Positions 38,029-46,628 of a DNA stretch of 64,000 nt are shown here, piece by piece. A model generated the notes under the pieces. It ran no database searches, was not told where the DNA came from, and saw only the letters and a program-made list of their open reading frames with translations. A program made the position numbers and the translations under genes. The DNA is from GCA-002708315 sp963676635 (lineage in GTDB: Bacteria > Bacteroidota > Bacteroidia > Bacteroidales > F082). The DNA lies in NCBI GenBank assembly GCA_963676635.1, contig OY781105.1, positions 3,348,001 to 3,412,000 of the forward strand. Reading direction: 5' to 3'. Each line of letters starts with the position of its first letter. Within the stretch, counting starts at the first letter, position 1.

Positions 38029-38898
38029 ATGGGCTTTTTTTATTTTCTTGGTAAACGGAAGTTTTATCTTCATTTGTTACTAGTCATAATAGCATCTGTT
38101 TTGCTGTTTTGGGTGATACTGATGTCGATGGATTTGTTTACTAAACATGGCGATGTATTTATTGTCCCTGATTTTGACGGGCAAACACTTGATCAGATGT
38201 ATGATAACGGATATGGTGAGTATTTTGAGTTTTCAATAATTGACTCAGTTTACTTCCAATCCAGAGAAAGGGGAACTGTTGTAATGCAAAATCCCTTGCC
38301 AGGCTCTAAGGTAAAGCAGGGAAGACATGTTTATCTGACGATTGTTGCACAAGCTCCCGAGAAGGTGCTTATGCCTAATCTTAAAAATCTTTCTTTAAGG
38401 CAGGCACTTGTAACACTGGAATCAGCAGGATTGCCAGTTGGTAATCTTGAATATGTGAAATATTTTGCCCGTAATGCTGTTGTTGATCAGCTGCTTGGTG
38501 AGGAGACTGTAGAACCGGATACTGAGCTTACTAAAGGTACGTATGTTAATCTTGTTCTGGGAAAAGGAGATTATCCAGTAGTAATACCTATGCCTTTTCT
38601 TATTGGTCTTAAGCCAGCTGAACTAAGAAAGAAATTGCATTTTAACTCATTAAATCTGGGAAGGGAGTATTTTATGGATGATTCTGATACTACTCATGCT
38701 CGTGTTTATAAAACTGATCCGGAGACATTATCTGAAGAAATGTTGATTCTTGGTCAGTCAGTTAATGTTTGGTACAGATCAGATGAACTTATTGATTTTA
38801 AAGAGTATATCATGCAATTTGATCCTGACACAATTGCAGCAAGAAATGCGGTTAAGTCAGCAGAAACAGAAATGATAATAGAAACAGATGAATTTTAG
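38029..38898 (+). CDS. Membrane-anchored PASTA-domain protein
   Basis: 289 residues. A short cytoplasmic N-terminus is followed by one membrane helix (~13-33, HLLLVIIASVLLFWVILMS) and then three PASTA modules at about 42-112, 115-180 and 182-250. Each starts with a DVFIVPDFDGQTLDQM / EKVLMPNLKNLSLRQALVTL-like text. PASTA modules bind peptidoglycan fragments or muropeptides in the kinases and penicillin-binding proteins where they are known; here there is no kinase or transpeptidase domain. It lies divergent from ddl and overlaps the next gene by 11 bases. A wall-sensing or scaffolding role is inference. Confidence 0.88.
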   Translation: MGFFYFLGKRKFYLHLLLVIIASVLLFWVILMSMDLFTKHGDVFIVPDFDGQTLDQMYDNGYGEYFEFSIIDSVYFQSRERGTVVMQNPLPGSKVKQGRHVYLTIVAQAPEKVLMPNLKNLSLRQALVTLESAGLPVGNLEYVKYFARNAVVDQLLGEETVEPDTELTKGTYVNLVLGKGDYPVVIPMPFLIGLKPAELRKKLHFNSLNLGREYFMDDSDTTHARVYKTDPETLSEEMLILGQSVNVWYRSDELIDFKEYIMQFDPDTIAARNAVKSAETEMIIETDEF

Positions 38899-41029
38899 AA
38901 TACATATTACAATATTACTTTTAGCATTAACAGTTGTTGGTACTGCCCAGGAAGTTGTTTCGGGCTTGCAGTTCAATGAAACAATAATGCAAGAGGCAAA
39001 AAAGATTAATATAACTGAACGTGACTGTGATTGTGGCAGGACTGATGAATCGCAAAAAGTTACTTTGCCTTTTTATGATGATTTCTCTACATCGAATATA
39101 TATCCTAATCAGGAATTGTGGCAGGGAAGATCTGTTTTTGTTAACAAAGACTTTTCATATATGCCTGCTAATATTGGCGTAGCAACACTTGATGCTATTG
39201 ATAGTGTTGGTGCTGTGTACAAGAATGCAACTTCAGCTCCTTTCAGGGCGGATGAATTATTATCCAGAGAAATTCGTCTGGACTCGGTATTTACTCAATC
39301 ACCACGTCCTCTTTTTCCTTATGATTCACTTTATTTTAGCTTCTTTTATCAACCTCAGGGTGTTGGTGATGCTCCACAAGTTTATGATTCTTTAGTCCTT
39401 GAATTTGCTCGGTATTCTGGTGATTCAGTATTCTCTCATATCGATAGTATTACTGTAAATTCAAGGATTTATATAAATCAGGGAGAGGTTATAAATGCTT
39501 TGGATACTCTTTATGCTCCGTCATCTCTTGGGTGTAACCCCTATATGTATACAATTGTGTATTCGCAATATTCCTATGATGAAGAAATAAGAATAGCTTG
39601 TGATTCAGTGTTTATTCCTGAAATTATCTGGGATGAAGTGTGGTACAGCCAAGGACTGTCGCTTTCTGATTTCTATGATACTATAGGTAGGTATATGCAA
39701 CAGGTTATGATTCCTATTGTTGATACTAATTATTTTACCGATAAATTTCGTTTTCGCTTTAGGAACTATTGCTCTGTTTCCAATGAATATTATCCATTGA
39801 CATGGAAAAGCAATGGTGATCAGTGGAACCTTGATATGATTTATCTTAACTATAACCGAAATGCAGGTGATACTACTTATAAATCTGTTGCTTTTTCACA
39901 GAGAGCTCCTTCATTTCTTAGTCAGTATCAAGTAATGCCTTATCGACAATACAGATATTCACCAACATATTTTACCGCTGAAAGTATACATATGTATATT
40001 GCTAATCTTGATAATATCGAACATAATACTAAGTATACATATACTGTTCAGCAGGTTAACGGAAACTTTAGCTATTCGTATGATGGAGGTAACTGTAACC
40101 TGAAGCCTTTTTATGAGGTTGGGTTCCAGCAATGTGAGGGATGTGGTGCATCACATGCATGTCCACCTGTTAACTCTTTGTTTTCTCTCGATTATGATCG
40201 TGATACAACTTCTTATATAATAAAGCACTATATAAGTGACTCATCTGATCAAAGTTCTATTGTTGATTCTGCTGTATATCATCAGGGATTTTATAATTAC
40301 TACGCATATGATGATGGTACTCCTGAAAAGGGCTGGGGCTATGACGGTGCTGGTGGTGCACAAATAGCGTATAAGTTTGAACTTAATACAATGGATACTC
40401 TGTGGGGTTTGCAGATGTATTTCAATAAAACACTGAATAATGTAAATGAACTTTATTTTGATATTCTTGTGTGGAATGATAATAATGGCAGACCTGGTGA
40501 TATTATGTATCGACAGGAATATGAAAAGGTGGACTGGGAAAATGGTATCTATAAATTTGTGCCATATATGCTGGATGACCCTCAGATAGTAACGGGAACT
40601 ATTTATGTTGGCTTTGAGCAATATGAGTCTGTAAGTTATAATATAGGTATGGATGCCAATTTTGATGCATCTGATAATCTGTTTTATAAGACTGACTCAG
40701 TTTGGAAGGGTGCTACTGTTGCTGGGGCAATTCTCATGCGTCCAATTATTGGAGAAAATATGATTCTTTCTGTTGACTCCCATGAAAATGATATTTATGG
40801 GTTGACATTATATCCTAATCCAACGGGAACAAGCTTTTCTGTTAAAAATAGTTTTATTGATAATGCATCTGCGGAGTTAAAAATCTATAATATGTTCGGC
40901 AGTATGTTGTTAACAACAACTGATATAACAGATCCAATAGATGTTAGCAGATTATCTCAGGGAATTTATATTGTAAGAGTTATTTCAAATGGGCAATTGT
41001 ATTCTGCCAAATTGTTGATAAATAGATGA
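38888..41029 (+). CDS. T9SS sorting-domain surface protein
   Basis: A 713-residue secreted protein. It has the signal peptide NFRIHITILLLALTVVGTAQ and a large, Tyr- and Asp-rich middle with no named domain that I recognise. Cysteine-rich spots are ERDCDCGRTDE near residue 45 and QQCEGCGASHACPPV near residue 420. The last ~77 residues (YGLTLYPNPTGTSFSVKNSF to YSAKLLINR) form a T9SS type A sorting domain. The start overlaps the PASTA gene by 11 bases and the stop overlaps the pseudouridine synthase gene by 4, so all three are probably translated from one mRNA. Confidence 0.85.
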   Translation: MNFRIHITILLLALTVVGTAQEVVSGLQFNETIMQEAKKINITERDCDCGRTDESQKVTLPFYDDFSTSNIYPNQELWQGRSVFVNKDFSYMPANIGVATLDAIDSVGAVYKNATSAPFRADELLSREIRLDSVFTQSPRPLFPYDSLYFSFFYQPQGVGDAPQVYDSLVLEFARYSGDSVFSHIDSITVNSRIYINQGEVINALDTLYAPSSLGCNPYMYTIVYSQYSYDEEIRIACDSVFIPEIIWDEVWYSQGLSLSDFYDTIGRYMQQVMIPIVDTNYFTDKFRFRFRNYCSVSNEYYPLTWKSNGDQWNLDMIYLNYNRNAGDTTYKSVAFSQRAPSFLSQYQVMPYRQYRYSPTYFTAESIHMYIANLDNIEHNTKYTYTVQQVNGNFSYSYDGGNCNLKPFYEVGFQQCEGCGASHACPPVNSLFSLDYDRDTTSYIIKHYISDSSDQSSIVDSAVYHQGFYNYYAYDDGTPEKGWGYDGAGGAQIAYKFELNTMDTLWGLQMYFNKTLNNVNELYFDILVWNDNNGRPGDIMYRQEYEKVDWENGIYKFVPYMLDDPQIVTGTIYVGFEQYESVSYNIGMDANFDASDNLFYKTDSVWKGATVAGAILMRPIIGENMILSVDSHENDIYGLTLYPNPTGTSFSVKNSFIDNASAELKIYNMFGSMLLTTTDITDPIDVSRLSQGIYIVRVISNGQLYSAKLLINR

Positions 41030-42075
41030 TAGAGGAAGAAAAAGAAGGGCAACAGGGAGATAGCTTTGATCTTTATGAACACTATAGTTTTATTGTGGAC
41101 CCGGGGCAATCACCCTTGAGAATAGATAAGTATCTCCATAATAAAATAGTAAATGCTACACGTAACAAAGTGCAGCAATCGTGCAATGCAGGTAATGTGC
41201 TTGTGAATGGTAAGGCTGTTAAGCAGAATTATAAAGTAAAACCCGAAGATTCAATTTCTGTAGTAATGACATTTCCGCCCAGAGATGTGGAAATTATTGC
41301 AGAAGATATCCCTCTTGATGTGGTTTACGAAGATGAAGATGTTATTGTAATAAATAAAAATGCAGGGATGGTCGTTCATCCTGCTTATGCAAATTACTCC
41401 GGAACTCTCCTGAATGCTTTGCGGTACTATTTTGAGAAAACTGGTGCTAAAGTGGAGAATCATTTTGGTTACCTGGTTCATCGTATTGATAAGGATACGT
41501 CAGGATTAATAATTGTTGCAAAGAATGAACTGGCTCAGTCACGACTGGCTAAACAGTTTTATGATCACTCTATTGAACGGGCTTATGAAGCACTGGTCTG
41601 GGGCGACATGGAGGAGGAAGAAGGAACAATTAGAGGTAACCTTGGCAGAAGCCCTAACGATAGAAGAGTAATGATGGTTCTGCCACCTGATAGTGATGCA
41701 GGAAAGCATGCAGTTTCTCATTATAAAGTACTTAAAAGGTATGGTTATGTAACTTATGTGGAGTGTCGTTTGGAAACAGGACGTACGCATCAGATAAGAG
41801 CTCATTTTAAGTATCTTGGTCATCCTCTTTTTAATGATGAACGTTATGGTGGTGACAGAATTCTTAAAGGGACTACATTTACAAAATATAAACAGTTTGT
41901 TCAGAATTGTTTTAAAATCATGCCTCGTCAGGCTTTACATGCACGGACATTAGGATTTATTCATCCCACAACGAATAAAATATTGAATTTTGAATCTGTG
42001 CTATCCGATGACTTTAAGAGTGTACTGGATAAATGGGATGTTTATATTTCTGCACGTGGTACAGAGGAGTCTTAA
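41026..42075 (+). CDS. RluD-type 23S rRNA pseudouridine synthase
   Basis: Converts specific uridines of large-subunit rRNA to pseudouridine, 349 residues. It has an N-terminal S4 RNA-binding domain (~30-90, LRIDKYLHNKIVNATRNKVQ then NGKAVKQNYKVKPED). The RluA/RluD catalytic domain has aspartate 155 in VHRIDKDTSGLI and the later GRTHQIRAHFKYLGHP motif. The exact target positions cannot be read from the sequence; RluD is the closest match. It overlaps the preceding gene by four bases (ATGA). Confidence 0.93.
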   Translation: MIEEEKEGQQGDSFDLYEHYSFIVDPGQSPLRIDKYLHNKIVNATRNKVQQSCNAGNVLVNGKAVKQNYKVKPEDSISVVMTFPPRDVEIIAEDIPLDVVYEDEDVIVINKNAGMVVHPAYANYSGTLLNALRYYFEKTGAKVENHFGYLVHRIDKDTSGLIIVAKNELAQSRLAKQFYDHSIERAYEALVWGDMEEEEGTIRGNLGRSPNDRRVMMVLPPDSDAGKHAVSHYKVLKRYGYVTYVECRLETGRTHQIRAHFKYLGHPLFNDERYGGDRILKGTTFTKYKQFVQNCFKIMPRQALHARTLGFIHPTTNKILNFESVLSDDFKSVLDKWDVYISARGTEES

Positions 42076-42091
42076 TTAACCCTGATATTGA

Positions 42092-43951
42092 TTAATAAGC
42101 TTTTACAACCTTGTAAGTATTGCTGAGATTTTCACTTTCCAGATGAATGAAATAAAATCCAAGAGCTTCTGATATTAAGCTTATTTCTATATAATTATCA
42201 CCCTTTGCAGAAATAGTAACAGGTACTTCTTGTCCTGATGTGCTAAAGGCAGTAATCTTTATGTTCTCGGGTAATTCGTCGCCAAACGCAATTACTACTG
42301 TACCATTGCCCGGAACAGGCGCTATACTGGGAAGAACAGTAATATAGTCAATTGCTTCTGTTGTGTCTGATCCTGATGCTGATGATACAATAAGCCTGAC
42401 ATCAAACTGCCCTGCACTATTATAAGTAATTTCTTCCGGATCTTCTTCAGTGGATGTTGTAGGTTCTCCTCCTTCAAAAAACCATTGGTATGATGTAATA
42501 TTCCCAAAAGATGTATTAGTAAACAGAACTTTATTTCCAAGCAATACGGACTGTTTATCAGATGTAAAATTTGCGTATACGTTTGTAGAGTCAAGGTTTG
42601 TTCCAGCCAATCGTTGTGCTCCTGAATTCTTCGGGTCAAGCCAATAACTTAGCTGACCTGAGGAGTCGGAATTTGCCGGTTGCCATGAGCTGTTCAATTT
42701 TCCATAGAAGTCAGGGTTCTCCAATAGCTCACATGATGCTGAACCTCCTGTTAAGGTGCCAACGATATATCCATCCGGATTAAACAACGGACTTCCTGAG
42801 GATCCTCCTTCTGTTACACCATGACCGTTTGTGGTTTCTGCCCAGTACACCATCCAGTATAATCCATCAGGATTTGGTGTTGTACTGTAGTAATCTGTTG
42901 AAACAAGAGGTGATTCATATGTTGATATCATCTTTAAATCACCTTGAGGATGATGTATAGTAACTCCGGAAGGTGATGAATTGCTGGTTCTGTCCCACCC
43001 GTTGTAATATGGCTCATAACTATCAGGTACGGTATTGTTAAGTTTAAGTAGTTTGAAATCTGAACCAAAACTTGTGCCGCTTCTGCTTTTGGCAAGTAAT
43101 TGTGCTCCACTCAAAGATTGATATTCAGGTTGAAATAAAGGCTGGCTACAGTCTTCCGATTCGTAATTAAAATAGAAAATCCATTTAGAGTAATCTGCAG
43201 AGTCTGCTGTTTCACCGCAGTGATTAGCTGTTAAAAGATATGGTGCTCCATTATTCTTTGTATTATTTACTAGAGATCCTGTGCACCAGAATGTGCCTGT
43301 GCCATCTCTGAGTAATATCCTTACAACACCGTTCTTTTCTTTCTGCCAGTCTTCTCCTTCGATACAATTTACATGTACTTCACAATTGCCTGCATCTCCA
43401 AAACCCCTCTGCCAGCTATCACCATTAACAAGAATTCCTATATCACTTATTGTGAAAGGCAGATTATTTGTTTTTCTTTTTGTGTTGAATTCAATTATAA
43501 TCCGGTCACCGGGTATGAAATCAGTAGCAAAATATTTACCGTTGTTAATTTTAGAGAATGCTCCATGAAGCACTGTTTTGTCAGGAGAGTAGAGATATAA
43601 TCTGTCGCTGTCTTCAAGTTCAAAATCAGAAAAGTAAAGATTAATTGATCTTTCATCTTTGACAACCAATTCTAATGTCCAGATGTTAATATTGTTTGAA
43701 AATGTCCATTTACCGGATTCAGTTATGTTCTTATCTGCTTCAATAATATATCCTGCCTGCTTTGGGTATTCTTTATCAGAAAGCTGATAATCTGCCAGAG
43801 TGTTGTATATATATATAATAGGAGTGCTAATATCTTTTTCTTTTATTGAAAAGCTGGCAGGTTGTTGTGGTAATGAGATTTGAGACATTAAATTAGTGCT
43901 TAAAAGCAAAACTGCCAGTACAATCAGATATTTTAAATTTCTCATTCTCAA
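42092..43951 (-). CDS. Secreted trypsin-like protease with PKD domain and T9SS-type tail
   Basis: Extracellular serine protease of 619 residues; the start could be the second Met (43945). A signal peptide (LKYLIVLAVLLLSTNLMSQ) is followed by a pro-region to ~180. The chymotrypsin-fold S1 domain has the catalytic histidine in LLTANHCGETAD, a candidate aspartate in SFGSDFKLLKLN and the serine in EGGSSGSPLFNPDG. It resembles lysyl endopeptidase-type enzymes. A PKD domain follows at ~455-545 (NTSFGNITSYQWFFEGGEPT). The last ~70 residues resemble a T9SS sorting domain but are degenerate (ITAFSTSGQEVPVTISAKGD to YKVVKAY). It is transcribed toward rluD, separated by 16 bases. Confidence 0.88.
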   Translation of the reverse strand: MRMRNLKYLIVLAVLLLSTNLMSQISLPQQPASFSIKEKDISTPIIYIYNTLADYQLSDKEYPKQAGYIIEADKNITESGKWTFSNNINIWTLELVVKDERSINLYFSDFELEDSDRLYLYSPDKTVLHGAFSKINNGKYFATDFIPGDRIIIEFNTKRKTNNLPFTISDIGILVNGDSWQRGFGDAGNCEVHVNCIEGEDWQKEKNGVVRILLRDGTGTFWCTGSLVNNTKNNGAPYLLTANHCGETADSADYSKWIFYFNYESEDCSQPLFQPEYQSLSGAQLLAKSRSGTSFGSDFKLLKLNNTVPDSYEPYYNGWDRTSNSSPSGVTIHHPQGDLKMISTYESPLVSTDYYSTTPNPDGLYWMVYWAETTNGHGVTEGGSSGSPLFNPDGYIVGTLTGGSASCELLENPDFYGKLNSSWQPANSDSSGQLSYWLDPKNSGAQRLAGTNLDSTNVYANFTSDKQSVLLGNKVLFTNTSFGNITSYQWFFEGGEPTTSTEEDPEEITYNSAGQFDVRLIVSSASGSDTTEAIDYITVLPSIAPVPGNGTVVIAFGDELPENIKITAFSTSGQEVPVTISAKGDNYIEISLISEALGFYFIHLESENLSNTYKVVKAY

Positions 43952-44001
43952 ATTTTTATTGTTGCTTTGTTAGCTGTATAATCTTATGTTTTTAATATTA
44001 A

Positions 44002-44009
44002 CAAAGTTA
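44002..44009 (-). promoter_or_regulatory. -7 element of the protease gene
   Basis: Reads TAACTTTG on the minus strand, about 50 bases before the protease start. The -33 position has no clear TTG. Confidence 0.5.
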
Positions 44010-44061
44010 AATATAATTTATAATAACGAAACATTATATCAGTTTATTAATCTAATTACTG

Positions 44062-44069
44062 TAATTTTG
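44062..44069 (+). promoter_or_regulatory. -7 element of hldD
   Basis: TAATTTTG, 16 bases before the hldD ATG, giving a very short leader. Confidence 0.5.
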
Positions 44070-44085
44070 AACAAATTTTTAAAAT

Positions 44086-45051
44086 ATGATTGTTGTAACA
44101 GGAGCTGCAGGATTTATTGGCAGTGTGCTAACAGGACGTTTAAATAAAGATGGTTATAGAGATATTATTCTTGTTGATGACTTTAATATACCATCAAAGC
44201 GGATGAATACTAAAACCAAAGACTATGAGGAGAAAATTCACAGAGATGATTTCTTTCTTTGGTTTGATGAGAATTATAAGGAGGTTGATTTTGTTATTCA
44301 TATTGGTGCCCGTACTGATACAACAGAGTTTAATGCTGACATCTTTGACGTTTTGAATGTTAATTATTCTAAGCAAATCTGGAATCGTTGTACTGAATAT
44401 CAGATACCAATGATTTATGCTTCATCTGCTGCTACTTATGGAATGGGCGAGCTTGGCTATGTTGATGATCATGAGATTGTTGAAAAACTTAAGCCCCTTA
44501 ATCCTTATGGAGAATCAAAGAATGAGTTTGATATCTTTGCCTTGAATCAAAAGGATACTCCTCCGTTTTGGGCAGGACTAAAGTTTTTTAATGTATATGG
44601 TCCTAATGAATATCATAAGGGTAGAATGGCTTCTGTTATAATTCATGCCTTTAAACAAATAAACGAAACAGGAAAAATGAAACTCTTCCGTTCTCACAAT
44701 CCTGATTTTAAGGATGGAGAACAGCTCCGCGACTTTATCTATGTTAAAGATGTAGTAGATGTTATCCTTTTTCTGATGAAAGAAAAACCTTATTCTGGTT
44801 TATATAATCTTGGTACCGGAAAAGCGCGTACTTTTATTGATCTTGTTAAGGCTACTTTTTCAGCAATGGATAAAGAATCGGATATTGAGTTTATTGACAC
44901 TCCGGAAGATATACGTGATAAGTATCAGTATTTCACTGAGGCAGATATGACAAAACTAAGAAGCGCAGGCTTTACACAGGAGTTCACTTCACTGGAAGAC
45001 GGAGTGGCTGATTATGTTAAAAATTACTTATCAGAGAATAATTATTATTAA
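44086..45051 (+). CDS. hldD: ADP-L-glycero-D-manno-heptose 6-epimerase
   Basis: Last step of the heptose sugar donor for the lipopolysaccharide inner core, 321 residues, cytoplasmic. The NAD(P)-binding glycine motif is VTGAAGFIGSVL. The SDR-type catalytic residues are visible as YASSAATYG and the tyrosine and lysine of NPYGESKNEFD. QLRDFIYVKDVVDVI and YNLGTGKARTFIDL are typical of HldD. No other LPS gene is in the window. The enzyme shows the organism makes, or once made, a heptose-containing core. Confidence 0.94.
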   Translation: MIVVTGAAGFIGSVLTGRLNKDGYRDIILVDDFNIPSKRMNTKTKDYEEKIHRDDFFLWFDENYKEVDFVIHIGARTDTTEFNADIFDVLNVNYSKQIWNRCTEYQIPMIYASSAATYGMGELGYVDDHEIVEKLKPLNPYGESKNEFDIFALNQKDTPPFWAGLKFFNVYGPNEYHKGRMASVIIHAFKQINETGKMKLFRSHNPDFKDGEQLRDFIYVKDVVDVILFLMKEKPYSGLYNLGTGKARTFIDLVKATFSAMDKESDIEFIDTPEDIRDKYQYFTEADMTKLRSAGFTQEFTSLEDGVADYVKNYLSENNYY

Positions 45052-45185
45052 TTGTAATAATTTCTTTTGTATGTTTGCATTCATGTTTAAAACAATTGGA
45101 AATAAAATTTGGTGGTGGCATAGTGAAACTTTGTTAATGCACAGTTTTGTTATGTAGGTCACTGATTATATAAAAATAGTTACAG
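45052..45185. other. Spacer after hldD
   Basis: A/T-rich stretch with an isolated TATGTTTG at 45070-45077 that fits the local -7 consensus. No coding frame is seen. It ends at the terminator at 45186. Confidence 0.5.
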
Positions 45186-45225
45186 AAAGCCGTCTCATTG
45201 CAGAATGAGGCGGCTTTTTGTTTTT
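45186..45225 (+). terminator. Terminator 135 bases after hldD
   Basis: A 14-bp stem, AAAGCCGTCTCATT / AATGAGGCGGCTTT (one G-T), with loop GCAG, is followed by a T-rich run. It is one of the strongest hairpins in the window and is unusually far from hldD. Confidence 0.92.
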
Positions 45226-45240
45226 TAACATATTAGGATT

Positions 45241-45291
45241 ATGAGTGAAATAGTATTATGGTTGGCAAGAGTATTACGGCGATGGCACTGA
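45241..45291 (+). promoter_or_regulatory. Possible leader peptide before trpB
   Basis: A 16-codon frame (MSEIVLWLARVLRRWH) contains two tryptophan codons and lies 93 bases before trpB. Such a peptide would fit attenuation control, but the tryptophans are not adjacent. The following sequence forms only weak hairpins (CACT...AGTG at ~45286 and CAGGGAT...ATCCTG near 45335) without a T run. This is a suggestion, not a firm call. Confidence 0.25.
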
Positions 45292-45384
45292 GAAAGTGTT
45301 ACTTCGTTGACCAGATTGTTGAAATGAATGAGTCAGGGATTAATTATCCTGTAATCTTTTATTAAAACTTTAATACTAACAGAA

Positions 45385-46587
45385 ATGAATTTAAATAACA
45401 ACACAATAGAAATAGAAAAATATAACTCCTTAAATGGTTATTACGGTGATTTTGGTGGGATGCATATACCTCCGGTACTTGAAGAAAAACTTACTAATCT
45501 TGCAGAAGCCTTTTACAGTATAAAGAATGATAATAGCTTCTATAATGACTACATCTATTACCTAAAGCAGTTTGTTGGCAGACCTTCACCTTTATATTAT
45601 GCTGCTAATTTTTCGCGTGCTGTGGGCTCAACGGTTTACCTGAAAAGAGAGGACTTGAATCATACGGGATCTCATAAAATAAATAATGCAATCGGGCAGA
45701 TACTACTTGCGAAACGAATGGGTGCCAAAGAGATTATTGCTGAAACTGGAGCAGGGCAACATGGTGTAGCTACGGCAACTGCGGCTGCTTTGTTTGGTAT
45801 GAATTGCAAAGTGTTTATGGGCGCAACAGATGCTGAACGTCAGAAGATGAATGTTAACAGAATGGAATTACTGGGTGCCGAGGTTGTTTTAACCAGTAAT
45901 GGGAGAGGCACACTGAAAGATGCTGTTGACGCTGCCCTGGGATATTATATTGAAAACAACAGTGCATATTACCTTCTTGGCTCTCAGGTTGGTCCGCATC
46001 CATATCCTGAAATGGTTGGCTATTTTCAGAAGATAATAGGAATAGAAGCAAAAAAGCAAATACTGGAAGCAGAAGGTCGTTTGCCGGATAACTTGTTTGC
46101 CTGTATTGGTGGTGGCTCAAATGCCATAGGGTTGTTTATGAATTTTCTTGAAGATGCTGATGTGTCAATTTATGCTGCCGAAGGTGGTGGATCAGGCCCT
46201 GTATTAGGCGAAACCGCTGCTACTTTAAACCTTGGTACGCCTTCTGTCTTCCAGGGGACTTATTCGTATGTGCTTGTTGATGGGAAGGGGGAAGTATATC
46301 CTACTTCTTCAATAGCAGCTGGTCTTGATTACCCGGGCGTTAGTCCGCAGCATTCGTTGCTAAAAGAAACTGACAGAGCTGAATATCATCTTGTTACGGA
46401 TAAAGAAGCTGTTGGGGCTTTTAAGATGTTATCTGTAACTGAGGGTATAATCCCGGCTATCGAGTCTTCTCATGCGGTTGCTCTTGCTACGAAGATTCTT
46501 AAGGATAAGAAAGATCAGATAAGCATTATTAACCTTTCGGGAAGAGGGGATAAGGATGTCAGCAGAATCTGTAATAATGAATATTAA
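45385..46587 (+). CDS. trpB: Tryptophan synthase beta chain
   Basis: Condenses indole with serine to tryptophan using pyridoxal phosphate, 400 residues. The cofactor lysine is in REDLNHTGSHKINNAIGQ, the acidic active-site loop is ETGAGQHGVATATAAALFGM, and the phosphate-binding loop is CIGGGSNAIG. The C-terminal serine region is LSGRGDKDV. The N-terminal GYYGDFGGMHIPPVLEEKL departs a little from the usual FGGxYVPE text. No trpA or other trp gene is next to it, which is unusual; it may be the only copy or a second one. It is terminated by the hairpin at 46595. Confidence 0.96.
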   Translation: MNLNNNTIEIEKYNSLNGYYGDFGGMHIPPVLEEKLTNLAEAFYSIKNDNSFYNDYIYYLKQFVGRPSPLYYAANFSRAVGSTVYLKREDLNHTGSHKINNAIGQILLAKRMGAKEIIAETGAGQHGVATATAAALFGMNCKVFMGATDAERQKMNVNRMELLGAEVVLTSNGRGTLKDAVDAALGYYIENNSAYYLLGSQVGPHPYPEMVGYFQKIIGIEAKKQILEAEGRLPDNLFACIGGGSNAIGLFMNFLEDADVSIYAAEGGGSGPVLGETAATLNLGTPSVFQGTYSYVLVDGKGEVYPTSSIAAGLDYPGVSPQHSLLKETDRAEYHLVTDKEAVGAFKMLSVTEGIIPAIESSHAVALATKILKDKKDQISIINLSGRGDKDVSRICNNEY

Positions 46588-46594
46588 TAGAATT

Positions 46595-46628
46595 ACCGGC
46601 ATGTCAATTTGTGCATGCCGGTGTTTTT
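46595..46628 (+). terminator. Terminator between trpB and mnmA
   Basis: A perfect 9-bp stem (ACCGGCATG / CATGCCGGT) with a 10-base loop is followed by GTTTTT, overlapping the stop of the convergent mnmA. Confidence 0.85.

Noticed and set aside
40241..40621. 126-codon minus-strand frame in the T9SS protein gene
   Set aside because: It is Ile/His-rich, as antisense shadows of Tyr/Asn-rich coding sequence tend to be here, and has no match.
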